A DNA stretch of 34,160 nt from Candidatus Omnitrophota bacterium (GCA_030692055.1 JAUYCY010000059.1:1-34160), one strand, 5' to 3'; positions 6,801-15,742 are shown, numbered from the stretch's first letter. Notes: generated by a model from the sequence alone, not told the origin. Numbers and translations: made by a program.

Positions 6801-8507
6801 GTGGATAAAAGAGACAATTTAAGAATAAATTATATATATATTTGCTTTGTTTTATTATTTTTCCTCATTTCATTAAGAATTATCTACCTGCAAGTTTTCA
6901 GAAAAAACTTTTTTCAAAACCTCGCTCAGAATCAATACTACCGCCTTATTCCATTCTCCGGCAAGAGAGGTTGTGTGTTTGATTGCAAAGGAAGGGTTTT
7001 AGCCACAGAAATAAATACACACTCTGTTTTTGCCGATCCTGCTTTTATTGATAGCATTGAACGTACTGCGGAAATATTATCAGTAAATTTAAATGTTCCA
7101 GAAGGGGCTCTAAAAGAAAAACTTTCTAAGAAAAAAAGGTTTGTTTGGGTAAAGAGAAAGATACCTTGGAACGAGAAAGAGAAAGTAAAAGCACTTAAAC
7201 TGAAAGGCATAGGGTTTCTAAGAGAGCGTAAGATGTTCTATCCGCAGGAAAGCTTGGCTTCTTCTTTATTAGGCATAACCGATATCGACAATAAAGGGCT
7301 CGATGGTTTAGAGCTATTTTATGATAAACATCTTAGAGGTAAAGATGGAATGGTTAGGGTATTGCAAGATTCTGCTTCAAGGGAGATCATTCTTACTCCC
7401 GCGATAATTAGCCCCCAGGAGGGGCGAGACATTATTTTAACTATCGACAGCCAGATTCAATATTGGGTTGAGAATTATCTTGAAGAAACCATCAAAAAAT
7501 TTTCTGCCAAAGAAGGCAGCGTGATAGTTATGAATACTTCAACAGGTGAAATCCTTGCTTTGGCTAACTATCCCACTTTTAACCCGAACGATATAAAAAA
7601 TATTTCTTCTGATTTAATGCGTAATAGAGCAGTATGCGATATGTTTGAACCCGGCTCGGTATTTAAAGCTGTGACTCTTGTAGCGGCAATTGATCAGAAT
7701 AAATTTCGAGATACTGACCAGATTTTCTGCGAGAACGGTGCTTTTAAAATTCCAGGCAGCACCCTGCATGACTGGAAGCCCTACGGAACTTTGAATTTTC
7801 GCGAGGTTTTTAAAAAATCAAGCAACATTGGCGTAGGGAAAATTGCTAATTCTTTAGGAAAGCCTACGATTTACGCATATATAAAGAAATTAGGTTTTGG
7901 AGAGCATACCGGTATAGATGTGCCAGGCGAAATCAGGGGCGATGTCAAACCTTTATTCGCCTGGTCAAATACTTCCGGTTATATTATCCCTATAGGCCAG
8001 GAAATAGGGGTTAATCTCATTCAACTTGCACGCGCATTTAGCGTTATTGCTAATGGGGGTTATTTAGTAAGGCCACATATTGTCAAAACTATCTATTCTC
8101 AAACCTTTCACAAGGATTTTACTGCACAAAGTAAGCGAGTAATTTCTGCATCGACAGCTGAAAGGGCAAGGGGTATACTTATAGAGGTTGTAGATGATGG
8201 AACAGGAAAATTGGCGAATATACCAGGAGTAAAGATTGGCGGTAAAACTGGTACTGCGCAAAAATACGACCCGGTGCTGCGAAGATATTCGCCGACAAAA
8301 TATCAAGCGTCATTTGTAGGTTTTATCAGCGACTTGGATCCGCCGATAGTGATTGGGGTAAGTATCTCTGAACCGAGAAAATCTCATTTTGGAGGAGTTG
8401 TTGCCGCTCCTCTTTTTAAAAAAATAGCGCAAATGTGCATGGGGTATTTAGGCGTACAGAGACACCTAGAGTCTAACGCAGAGATTAGCGTAAAAAAAGG
8501 GCGCTGA
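6801..8507 (+). CDS. ftsI: Septal peptidoglycan transpeptidase FtsI (PBP3, class B PBP)
   Basis: FtsI crosslinks new septal peptidoglycan together with the FtsW glycosyltransferase. The 568-residue protein has a short cytoplasmic start, one membrane anchor (about 11-30, YIYICFVLLFFLISLRIIYL), a PBP dimerisation domain (about 50-200, with RGCVFDCKGRVLA) and a transpeptidase domain with all three active-site motifs: SVFK at 286-289 (nucleophile Ser286), SSN at 340-342 and KTG at 482-484. No PASTA domain is present. The start is a GTG with no visible Shine-Dalgarno; TATACT lies 4 bp before it. The 425 bp upstream gap is repeat DNA, so expression probably depends on read-through. Confidence 0.95.
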   Translation: MDKRDNLRINYIYICFVLLFFLISLRIIYLQVFRKNFFQNLAQNQYYRLIPFSGKRGCVFDCKGRVLATEINTHSVFADPAFIDSIERTAEILSVNLNVPEGALKEKLSKKKRFVWVKRKIPWNEKEKVKALKLKGIGFLRERKMFYPQESLASSLLGITDIDNKGLDGLELFYDKHLRGKDGMVRVLQDSASREIILTPAIISPQEGRDIILTIDSQIQYWVENYLEETIKKFSAKEGSVIVMNTSTGEILALANYPTFNPNDIKNISSDLMRNRAVCDMFEPGSVFKAVTLVAAIDQNKFRDTDQIFCENGAFKIPGSTLHDWKPYGTLNFREVFKKSSNIGVGKIANSLGKPTIYAYIKKLGFGEHTGIDVPGEIRGDVKPLFAWSNTSGYIIPIGQEIGVNLIQLARAFSVIANGGYLVRPHIVKTIYSQTFHKDFTAQSKRVISASTAERARGILIEVVDDGTGKLANIPGVKIGGKTGTAQKYDPVLRRYSPTKYQASFVGFISDLDPPIVIGVSISEPRKSHFGGVVAAPLFKKIAQMCMGYLGVQRHLESNAEISVKKGR

Positions 8508-8526
8508 CGATTAGATAAATTATATG

Positions 8527-8680
8527 GAACACCCCACGGGCATGCCCGTGGTACCTAAATATATCCGCCGGAGGCGGATTATCCGCCTTCGGGCATGCCT
8601 ATATAGTGACATCCGCCGAAGCAGAAATATCGCATTCATCAACGGCCATGGCCGTGGTCTTCGGCGAAGGCGGATAAAAA
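8527..8680. repeat. Hairpin cassette between ftsI and murE
   Basis: Opens with the perfect 18 bp palindrome CCACGGGCATGCCCGTGG (8534-8551), followed by ATCCGCCGGAGGCGGAT (8563-8579), a GGGCATGCC half-site, a CCGCCGAA...TTCGGCGAAGGCGG pair, and ACGGCCATGGCCGT (8642-8655). It ends in GGCGGATAAAAA. Order and ends resemble the cassettes at 3469 and 16545. It fills nearly the whole 185 bp gap. Confidence 0.65.
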
Positions 8681-8692
8681 GAACCACATAGC

Positions 8693-10135
8693 ATGAAAAT
8701 AAAAGATTTTTTCCCTCGCATAAAAACAAAAAAAGAAATTGCAGAATTAGTGGTGACAGGTATAAGCGATGATTCTCGCCTAATAAAAAACGGAGATATT
8801 TTTTTTATCAAAGAACGAGAGAATTTTGATATTTTTTCTATTTTAAAAGCCATAGAAGATAAAGTAGCAGTATTTATAGCTGAGGACAAAACTAAGGGAA
8901 AAATAGAACGTTTAAATATAAAGAAACCGATAATTTTTGTTAAAAATATTAATAAATATTTTCAAACAGCCGCCGATAGATTTTATGGGTTTAATAAAAG
9001 CAATTTTACTTTTATCGGTATAGCCGGCACTAAAGGCAAAACTACCACTGCCTATTTAATCTACCATCTCCTTAGAAAACTTAGTCAGAAAGTATCGCTG
9101 ATAAGTACTATAGAATACCTGGTGGGTGATAGGGCGTATGAGGCAAGAAATACCACGCCGGACTATCTAACGCTACGCAAAATTTTTAATGAGATTAAGG
9201 ACTCAGGTGCAAGATTTGTGGTGATGGAGGTTTCTTCCCACGGCATCCAACAACACAGGATAGAAGGTATAGATTTTTCAAGGTGCGTATTTACTAATTT
9301 AAAAAGAGAACACCTTGATTATCATAAAACGATGCAGAGTTATTTTAATGTTAAAAAGAGCTTTTTTACAAAAAATAAGAGATCCACCGGTATAATAAAT
9401 ATAGATGATCCTTACGGAATAAAAATTATACGAAGGCTTAGGAAAAAAATTTCTTATGGCATAAATTCTAAAGCTAGTCTTTGCGCAAAAAATATGCATT
9501 TCGATAAAAATGGGATACGTTTTGAATTATTTTCCGATAAGGAAACTTTTCCTGTGACTACCTCTATTTTAGGCCGTCATAATGTTTATAATATTTTAGC
9601 AGCAATAGGAGCGGTTTTTTCTTTGGGTTTTCCGCTACGAGACATCATAAAATTTATTACATCTTTTAGGGGTGTGGAGGGAAGGTTAGAGGAGATTGCG
9701 CCAGGTATATTCGTTGATTATGCCCATACCGCCGATTCTTTAGAAAAAGCGCTTTCTGCAGTCAAGGATATTGGTTACGAGAAAGTTATCTGCGTATTTG
9801 GTTGCGGAGGCAACCGTGATGCCGGTAAAAGAAAAATTATGGGTAGAGTTGCATCTAAATTAGCAGATTTTACCGTCATAACTTCAGATAACCCTAGAGG
9901 CGAAAACCCTTTAAGTATTTGCGCCCAGATAAAAAAAGGGTTTGAAAGCAGAAACTATTCTATTATCGCGGATCGCAAAGAAGCAATAAGAGAAGCGCTA
10001 AAGCTTAAAATTAAGCACGCTAATTATTGCCTTCTGGTAGCCGGCAAGGGCCACGAAAATTGCCAGATAGTAGGAAATAAAAGAATACCCTTTAAGGATA
10101 GCAATGTAATTAGAGAATTAATAAAAAAATGCTAA
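8693..10135 (+). CDS. murE: UDP-MurNAc-tripeptide ligase MurE, meso-diaminopimelate type
   Basis: MurE adds the third stem residue to UDP-MurNAc-L-Ala-D-Glu in the cytoplasm. The N-terminal UDP-binding domain (about 1-105) is followed by the ATP-binding domain with P-loop GTKGKTTT (112-119), EVSSHGIQQHRI (179-190), the Lys221 region expected to be carbamylated (YFNVKKSFF), and the C-terminal domain with VDYAHTADSL (341-350) and DNPRGENP (399-406). The DNPR signature is the one associated with meso-diaminopimelate ligases, so DAP-type peptidoglycan is predicted. The P-loop has Lys in place of the common Asn. Its end overlaps murF by 7 bp. Length (480) is normal. Confidence 0.96.
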   Translation: MKIKDFFPRIKTKKEIAELVVTGISDDSRLIKNGDIFFIKERENFDIFSILKAIEDKVAVFIAEDKTKGKIERLNIKKPIIFVKNINKYFQTAADRFYGFNKSNFTFIGIAGTKGKTTTAYLIYHLLRKLSQKVSLISTIEYLVGDRAYEARNTTPDYLTLRKIFNEIKDSGARFVVMEVSSHGIQQHRIEGIDFSRCVFTNLKREHLDYHKTMQSYFNVKKSFFTKNKRSTGIINIDDPYGIKIIRRLRKKISYGINSKASLCAKNMHFDKNGIRFELFSDKETFPVTTSILGRHNVYNILAAIGAVFSLGFPLRDIIKFITSFRGVEGRLEEIAPGIFVDYAHTADSLEKALSAVKDIGYEKVICVFGCGGNRDAGKRKIMGRVASKLADFTVITSDNPRGENPLSICAQIKKGFESRNYSIIADRKEAIREALKLKIKHANYCLLVAGKGHENCQIVGNKRIPFKDSNVIRELIKKC

Positions 10136-11476
10136 TAACCGATTTTAAGCGTTTAGAAAGCCTTCTACAACCAACAAAAATTTATAATATTTATCATTTT
10201 AAGCCCATTGAGCATTTTTCTATTGATTCGCGTTCTATAAAAAAAGGAGAAGCGTTTATCGCAATTCGCGGCCAACATTGTGATGGCCATGAATTTATTG
10301 CTGAAGCGATAAAGAAAGGGGCATCACTTGTAATATCGCAAAAGGATATTACGCATAAACATAACACACCGTTTTTTCTTGTAGATGATACCTATAATGC
10401 CCTCAAGGTAACCGCAGCGTATATACGAAGAAAGAAAAAACCATTTGTGTATGGCATAAGTGGCTCTGTAGGTAAAACCACAACCAAAGAAATGCTTGCC
10501 TTTCTTTTAGAGGGTAAAAGGAAAGTTTTAAAAAACTATAAGACCGAAAACAATCTTTTAGGCGTAGTTAAGACAATTTTCTCCCTTAGAGACGAGGAAG
10601 TGTTTGATTTTAGAATTAGGTACCAATCATCCCGGCGAAATAAAAGAGTTGGCCCAAATATCTTATCCGGATGCAGGTGTAATTACTTTCATAAAGCCAG
10701 TGCATTTGGAGGGATTAAAAAGTTTAAGGGGAATATTTGAGGAAAAAACATCGCTTCTGAAAGTAAACCCGCGTATACAGGCGATATTAAATAGAGACGA
10801 TTATTATTTACGAAAAGTTAATTTCTGCAGGCGGATTTATTGGTTTGGCAAGGATAAGCAGAATCACCTTTATGCTAGGCCGCTGAAAAAAAATCTCGGT
10901 GAATCAGTTTTTATTATTCAGGATAGATTCAAACTGATATTGCCGACGCCCTTTGACGGATTTATATATAATGCTTTAGCGGCTATATTGGGCGCAAGCG
11001 TTTTAGGAATACCCATAGAGGAACTGGTGGAAAAAATGAATCAATTTACAGATTTTCCTGCGCAAAGGATGCAATTACAAGAAATAAATGGTTTTATTTT
11101 TCTGAATGATGCGTATAATGCTAATCCTTATTCTTTTAAAGAAGCCTTAAGAGTTATTAAGCGTCATACTTGCAAGAAAATTGCTGTTTTGGGAGACATG
11201 CGTGAGCTGGGACAAAAAAGTATTTATTATCATCAACAATTGGCTAAAGATATTTTAAAGAGCAATTTTGATTACGTTTTTACCTTTGGCGAACATATGG
11301 TGCATTTAAAAGATAGATTAAGGACGCTAGGATATAAAAATGTGTATCATTGCAATTCGCACGATGAAATTTCTTATTTTGTTAAGGATAAAGCAAAAAA
11401 AGGAAATTTGATTTTCTTGAAAGGCTCTCGCAGGATGGAATTAGAGAAAGTTATCGATAATTTTAATTCTAAATAG
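10129..11476 (+). CDS. murF: UDP-MurNAc-pentapeptide ligase MurF, interrupted by a frameshift
   Basis: MurF joins D-Ala-D-Ala to the UDP-MurNAc-tripeptide. The coding sequence is in two frames. The first (10129 to about 10605) encodes the N-terminal domain with SIDSRSIKKGEAFIAIRG, P-loop GISGSVGKTTTKEM (109-122) and TENNLLG. The second (from about 10604) continues at once with LILELGTNHPGEI, then FLNDAYNANPYSFKEAL, VLGDMRELGQ and a normal C-terminus. Removing one base from the T run at 10603-10605 (or 10608-10611) joins them seamlessly, for example as EEVLILELG. Both halves are otherwise intact, so a recent mutation or a sequence error is more likely than decay. It starts inside murE and is followed by 367 bp of repeats. 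Confidence 0.92.
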
Positions 11477-11503
11477 TCACTGTTACAGGCTTCAGCCCTC
11501 AGG

Positions 11504-11547
11504 CTTTAGGTTACAGGGTTTAAAAATATAAACCTTGTAGCTTAAAG
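11504..11547. repeat. Imperfect hairpin after murF
   Basis: CTTTAGGTTACAGGGTTT (11504-11521) pairs with AAACCTTGTAGCTTAAAG (11530-11547) at 15 of 18 positions across an 8 nt loop. It is flanked by related words (GTTACAGGCTTCAG upstream, TAGCCTGCAGCTTGGAG downstream). No T-tract follows, so it is not a typical terminator. It lies immediately before repeat copy B. Confidence 0.5.
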
Positions 11548-11580
11548 TATGAAGTATGTATAGCCTGCAGCTTGGAGTTT

Positions 11581-11843
11581 GAACCCAATCTTTGCCTGCG
11601 CTCTGCGCGAGCAAAGAGCGCCGCAGGCGCATTCGTTGGGTCCACCATTGAACCAAGATTTGAGAATATAAGCATTGCGCAGTAGAGAAAACATTTTATT
11701 TCGTAAACCCCGTTAGAGACCAAAGTTCTCTAACGGGGTAAAAAGCTTTGTAACTTTTTCTTACCTTGCGAATGTATGATAATCTGTTATCTCACAAAAC
11801 ATTATCGATTCCTATAACAGCCTAATGCAAAATCTCGGTTGAA
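11581..11843 (+). repeat. Copy B of the long intergenic repeat family
   Basis: Nearly identical to copy C at 23731-23959: by eye only four substitutions plus a 35 bp insertion in this copy. It opens with a GC-rich hairpin bounded by GAACCCAATC and GTTGGGTCC (11581-11643) and continues to AAAATCTCGGTTGAA, ending exactly at the mraY start codon at 11844. The element therefore supplies the whole immediate leader of mraY, and no Shine-Dalgarno is evident in it. Confidence 0.85.
11703..11737. mobile_element. 35 bp hairpin insertion inside copy B
   Basis: Copy C reads TCGTAAAAAGC where copy B has an added perfect 12 bp stem, CCCCGTTAGAGA/TCTCTAACGGGG, with a 7 nt loop. The insert is bracketed by GTAAA on both sides, consistent with a 5 bp target duplication, although the A-run makes the exact boundary ambiguous. 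A diverged relative of the same hairpin lies at about 4385-4420. Confidence 0.6.
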
Positions 11844-12926
11844 ATGCTTTACTATTTGCTTTACCCATTATCTAAATATTTTTCCCCTTTAAACGTTACG
11901 AAATATATTACATTTAGAAGCGGTTGCGCTTTCATTACCTCTTTTCTTATAGTGATGTTTATGTGGAGAATTACTTTAAGGAGGCTCAAAAAATTACGCA
12001 TTATAGAAAAAATAGATATGTATGGGCATATTCATTTAGAGTCACTTTACGAAGGAAAGAAAGGAACTCCCACCATGGGGGGAGTTTTGATCCTTTTGGC
12101 TATAATTGGCTCAACGTTACTTTGGGCACGATGGGATGCGTATTTTATTTGGTTAGCTATATTTACTATGGTGACGCTGGGAATTCTAGGGTTGGCGGAT
12201 GATTTACTTAAAACAAAAAAAGGTAAAGGGTTGTCGCGGAGCAAAAAATTATTCTTCCAGATTTTAATCGGGTTAATCTTAGGCATACTCGTTGTAATTA
12301 ATAAGAATTTATCTACCACATGGGAATTTCCTTTTTTTAAAAAGATAGTTATAGATTTAGGCCTTTTTTATATTTTTTGGGTTGCTTTAGTAGTCACAGC
12401 TACATCTAACGCAGTTAATTTCACTGATGGTTTGGATGGTTTAGCTATAGGCGGGATAATAATAAATTCTTTAATTTTTGCAGTTTTCGGTTATCTTTCT
12501 GGCCACACAAAGTTTGCTCAATACCTATTCATTCCTTATGTCACCCAAGCAGGAGAATTAGTGGTTCTTTGTTTTGCCTTAGTTGGCGCAGGATTGGGTT
12601 TTTTATGGTTTAATGCTTATCCCGCCCAAGTTTTTATGGGTGATGTTGGCGCGCTTAGCTTGGGTGGAGTTATAGGGGCGGTAGCACTATTTATCAAACA
12701 AGAGTTTATCCTTGTTATTAGCGGAGGTTTATTCGTTGCGGAGGCTCTTAGTGTAATATTGCAAATACTTTCGGTAAGGCTGAGAGGCAAAAGAATGTTT
12801 AAGGCTGCCCCTTTACATCATCACTTTCAGCTTTTAGGTTGGAAAGAACCGAAAATAATTGTTCGCCTGTGGATTCTTTGTATTATTTGCGCGGTTATTT
12901 CTTTTCTTACGCTTAAATTGAGATAA
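11844..12926 (+). CDS. mraY: Phospho-MurNAc-pentapeptide transferase MraY
   Basis: MraY transfers phospho-MurNAc-pentapeptide to undecaprenyl phosphate, making lipid I at the inner face of the membrane. The 360-residue protein has the family's usual length and about ten membrane segments. Motifs present are KKGTPTMGG (72-80), LADDLLK with the Asp pair 119-120, SNAVNFTDGLDGLA (188-201), FNAYPAQVFMGDVGALSLGG (256-275) and PLHHHFQLLGWKE (323-335). The start codon directly abuts the end of repeat copy B. A 148 bp repeat spacer follows before murD. Confidence 0.97.
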   Translation: MLYYLLYPLSKYFSPLNVTKYITFRSGCAFITSFLIVMFMWRITLRRLKKLRIIEKIDMYGHIHLESLYEGKKGTPTMGGVLILLAIIGSTLLWARWDAYFIWLAIFTMVTLGILGLADDLLKTKKGKGLSRSKKLFFQILIGLILGILVVINKNLSTTWEFPFFKKIVIDLGLFYIFWVALVVTATSNAVNFTDGLDGLAIGGIIINSLIFAVFGYLSGHTKFAQYLFIPYVTQAGELVVLCFALVGAGLGFLWFNAYPAQVFMGDVGALSLGGVIGAVALFIKQEFILVISGGLFVAEALSVILQILSVRLRGKRMFKAAPLHHHFQLLGWKEPKIIVRLWILCIICAVISFLTLKLR

Positions 12927-12937
12927 AGTAGCAAGAA

Positions 12938-13070
12938 ACAATAAATTTCTATGAATTTCGCGAAGCATATTTCTATTTATTTCGAAATTGGTGGAAATTT
13001 ATAGAAATTAGTAGAAATTGATTGTATAAAAATCTCTCTACTCTCTACTCTCTACTTGCTACTCGCTACT
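12938..13070. repeat. TTTCTAT-word inverted repeat and CTCTACT tandem words before murD
   Basis: AAATTTCTATGAATTTC and ATTTCTATTTATTTC on the left are complementary to GGAAATTTATAGAAATT and AGTAGAAATT on the right, so 12943-13020 can fold back. It is followed at 13033-13070 by tandem CTCTACT words shifting to GCTACT and CGCTACTT. The tract ends four bases before the murD start. Confidence 0.55.
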
Positions 13071-13074
13071 TATT

Positions 13075-14325
13075 ATGGATATGAATATAGATAATTTTAA
13101 AAAAATATGCGTAGTAGGATGGGGTAAAAGTGGGTTTTCTCTTTGTAATTTGCTACTTTTTCTAAAAAAAGATGTCAGGCTTACCGAGATAAAGAAAAGA
13201 GAATGTTTCAACGCTTCCTTAATAGATAAATTTAAGACAAAAGGCGTCATTTTTGAATTTGAGGGCCATAGCGAGAATTTTATCAAGGATTGCGACCTGG
13301 TTGTCGTGAGCCCTGGGGTGGATGCGTTAAACTCTCAGGCGGTAAAGTTTGCCCGGTCAGCAGGTATTCCCTATGTCGGAGAAGTTGAGTTTTCTTCCTG
13401 GTTAACTCAGGCAAAATTTATCGCGCTCACCGGAACGAACGGCAAAACTACAACTACTTTTCTTACCTACCGAGCGCTACGCGCCAAACGTAAAAGGGTT
13501 TTTCTGGGCGGTAATATCGGCATACCGGTTTCTTCGTTCATCTTAAATACCTCCAAAAACGACGTGATAGTTCTGGAGGCGAGTTCTTTCCAGCTAGAAA
13601 CCATCATGAAATTTAAACCTTACGTGGCAGCACTTTTGAATATCGAGCCTAACCATCTCGACCGCCACACAAATTTTAAGGAATATTTCGAGGCGAAAAT
13701 GAATATTTTTAAAAACCAGGATGAAAATGATTGGGCGGTGTTAAACAAAAGCATGGATCTCCTCGGTGATATAAAAAAGCGCCTAAAATCCGAGATACTA
13801 TATTTTTCTTCGGAGTTTCCTAATGAGAACTATTCTTGTGTTTATAGAATCGCAAGTATCTTTGGTATATCTAAAATAGATTGCGAAAAAATATTTTCTG
13901 CTTTTAAGGGTATACCGCACCGCCTGCAGGCAGTGCGTACGGTAAAGGGAGTTACTTTTATAAACGATTCCAAATCAACTAATCCTTCCTCGACAGTTTG
14001 GGCGCTTAAAAATACTAAAGGCCCTCTCATTCTTATTGCAGGAGGAAAGGATAAGGGCGTAGATTATTCTATGATAGTTCCGTATAGCAGAAACGTAAAA
14101 AAAGTGAATCTTTTTGGCCAGGCGGCAGAAAAAATAAAGCAGTCGCTATATTCTCATGTAAGTGTAGATGTTCACCGCTCACTCAGAGAAGTTGTTTTTT
14201 CTTCTTTTAAGGAGGCAGTTCCCGGAGATACAGTTTTGCTTTCTCCTATGTGTTCTAGTTTTGATATGTTTTCTAATTATATGGAAAGAGGCAGAAAGTT
14301 TATCGAGATTGTTAATAGCCTCTAA
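13075..14325 (+). CDS. murD: UDP-MurNAc-L-alanine:D-glutamate ligase MurD
   Basis: MurD adds D-Glu to UDP-MurNAc-L-Ala. The N-terminal Rossmann-like domain has VVGWGKSG (13-20) and VVVSPGVD; the ATP domain has ALTGTNGKTTTTF (117-129), LGGNIG, EASSFQLE and NIEPNHLDRH; the C-terminal domain has HRLQAV, NDSKSTNPSS and the late signature LSPMCSSFDMFSNYMERG. At 416 residues it is somewhat shorter than usual. The stretch that normally contains a GxHNxxNxxAA motif before the HRxE segment is shortened and reads FPNENYSCVYRIASIFG. The rest is canonical, so function is likely. Spacers with repeats lie on both sides. Confidence 0.95.
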   Translation: MDMNIDNFKKICVVGWGKSGFSLCNLLLFLKKDVRLTEIKKRECFNASLIDKFKTKGVIFEFEGHSENFIKDCDLVVVSPGVDALNSQAVKFARSAGIPYVGEVEFSSWLTQAKFIALTGTNGKTTTTFLTYRALRAKRKRVFLGGNIGIPVSSFILNTSKNDVIVLEASSFQLETIMKFKPYVAALLNIEPNHLDRHTNFKEYFEAKMNIFKNQDENDWAVLNKSMDLLGDIKKRLKSEILYFSSEFPNENYSCVYRIASIFGISKIDCEKIFSAFKGIPHRLQAVRTVKGVTFINDSKSTNPSSTVWALKNTKGPLILIAGGKDKGVDYSMIVPYSRNVKKVNLFGQAAEKIKQSLYSHVSVDVHRSLREVVFSSFKEAVPGDTVLLSPMCSSFDMFSNYMERGRKFIEIVNSL

Positions 14326-14593
14326 AAGCACAGATGAGCACAGATAATAAAAACAAGCGGCTATCGCTGAACGGTTGCGCAGCTCGTTACGGTAAACGTC
14401 AAACGTTAATCGTCTTTAATATTTTTTGACGCAACCGTATAAACGATAGACGAAACGAGTAGCGTCCTTCGACAGGCTCAGGACAGCCCTGAGCGAAGTC
14501 GAATGGGCGTAACCGATAACTGATTGACTATTTTAACATCTGTGATTATCTGCGGTCTAAATCTCGTGATAATCTGTGTAAAAAAAGTATAAT
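14326..14593. repeat. Composite repeat spacer between murD and ftsW
   Basis: Outer arms carry the CACAGAT word (14332-14348) and its complement ATCTGTG/ATCTGCGG (14540-14580). Nested inside are ACGGTTGCG (14371-14379) pairing with CGCAACCGT (14430-14438), and the CCTTCGACAGGCTCAGG / CCCTGAGCGAAGTCGAA palindrome at 14466-14506 related to 168-204. The spacer ends about 13 bp before the ftsW ATG. No promoter or terminator stands out. Confidence 0.6.
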
Positions 14594-15742
14594 ATGAATG
14601 ATGCATTGATGCGCGAGGCGCAGCCATTTAACATCAAGAAAGAGAGAAGGTTCATTTTTTTCGCTTTCTTAATTCTCACTCTCTTTGGAATATTGATGGT
14701 TTATGAGTCATCCAGCCTATATGCATATAAAACTACTTCTGATTACGCATATTTTTTTATAAAGCAATTTATTTTTTTCGTTATAGGCTTGACTCTATTT
14801 TTTTTAACTCTTTTGATAAACTTGGATTTTTTACGAAAACATATAAAAGAATTCTTGCTTTTTACCATCCTCATTTTAATAGTTCTGCTTATTATTGGCA
14901 AAAAAGCCGGTGGCGCCAAAAGGTGGTTTCATCTTTGGGGATTTAATTTTCAGCCATCGGAATTGCTTAAAATTTTCTTTTTGATATATTGCGCCGATTA
15001 CGTAGTTAAAAGAAAGAGCCTAATAAGAAAATTTCACACATTAATTCCTGTCGGCCTTGTTTTAGGGTTGATATGCGCTATTGTTGTAGTTCAGCCAGAT
15101 TTAGGGACAGCAATATTTTGGATACTCTGGACTTTTCTTTTCTTTCTTCTTTACCGTGTAAGAGCCAGGCATCTTTTTTTAATTATTCTCATTGGAGTAG
15201 TCTTATCTTTTTTCTTTATAAAATTTTATCCTTATCGTTTTCGTAGAATCACCGCGTATCTTAATCCCTTCGCTGACCCGCGTGACGCTGGTTTTCAGCT
15301 AATTCAGTCACAGATTGCATATGGCCAAGGAGGTATTTTTGGGGTTGGTTTAGGGGAAGGAATACAAAAACTGTTTTTCCTGCCCGCCGCACATACTGAC
15401 TTCATATTTTCTATTATTGCCGAAGAATTCGGTCTTTTAGGCGTTTTAAGTTTATTAGCTATATTTTTTATAATATTTAATAAGATGTTTGCCATCGCAA
15501 AGCTTTGTAGTGATGAATTTAGGAGAGGGGTTTTGTTTGGTATAATTTTGATTTTCTTTTTAGAGATCGCAATTAATATCGGAGTGAGCTGCGGGCTTTT
15601 TCCCACAAAGGGATTGCCGCTACCCTTTATAAGTTACGGAGGAAGCAATCTTATCGTTCACTATTGTTTACTTGCATTATTTTTTAATGCTTCGCGTAAA
15701 GACGCCTATTGCGTAGAAGTAGGTACCGCCATCGGTAAATGA
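14594..15742 (+). CDS. ftsW: Peptidoglycan glycosyltransferase FtsW (SEDS family)
   Basis: FtsW polymerises lipid II into septal glycan strands and works with FtsI. The 382-residue protein has about ten membrane segments and SEDS landmarks: KRWF (109-112), FQPSELLKI (119-127), QPDLGTA (167-173) in the first large loop region, NPFADPRDAGFQLIQSQIA, FLPAAHTDFIFSIIAEEFGLLG and the final GLFPTKGLPLPFISYGGSN. These fit FtsW better than RodA given the dcw location. The final 4 bp (ATGA) overlap the following metallopeptidase gene, indicating coupled translation. Confidence 0.95.
   Translation: MNDALMREAQPFNIKKERRFIFFAFLILTLFGILMVYESSSLYAYKTTSDYAYFFIKQFIFFVIGLTLFFLTLLINLDFLRKHIKEFLLFTILILIVLLIIGKKAGGAKRWFHLWGFNFQPSELLKIFFLIYCADYVVKRKSLIRKFHTLIPVGLVLGLICAIVVVQPDLGTAIFWILWTFLFFLLYRVRARHLFLIILIGVVLSFFFIKFYPYRFRRITAYLNPFADPRDAGFQLIQSQIAYGQGGIFGVGLGEGIQKLFFLPAAHTDFIFSIIAEEFGLLGVLSLLAIFFIIFNKMFAIAKLCSDEFRRGVLFGIILIFFLEIAINIGVSCGLFPTKGLPLPFISYGGSNLIVHYCLLALFFNASRKDAYCVEVGTAIGK

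Noticed and set aside
6791..6803. Promoter for a leaderless ftsI transcript (TATACT just before the GTG)
   Set aside because: There is no -35 match at a suitable distance and only 4 bp separate the box from the start codon.
11520..11723. A 67-codon minus-strand open frame in the murF-mraY gap
   Set aside because: It is contained in repeat copy B; the nearly identical copy C lacks 35 bp of it, which shifts the frame.
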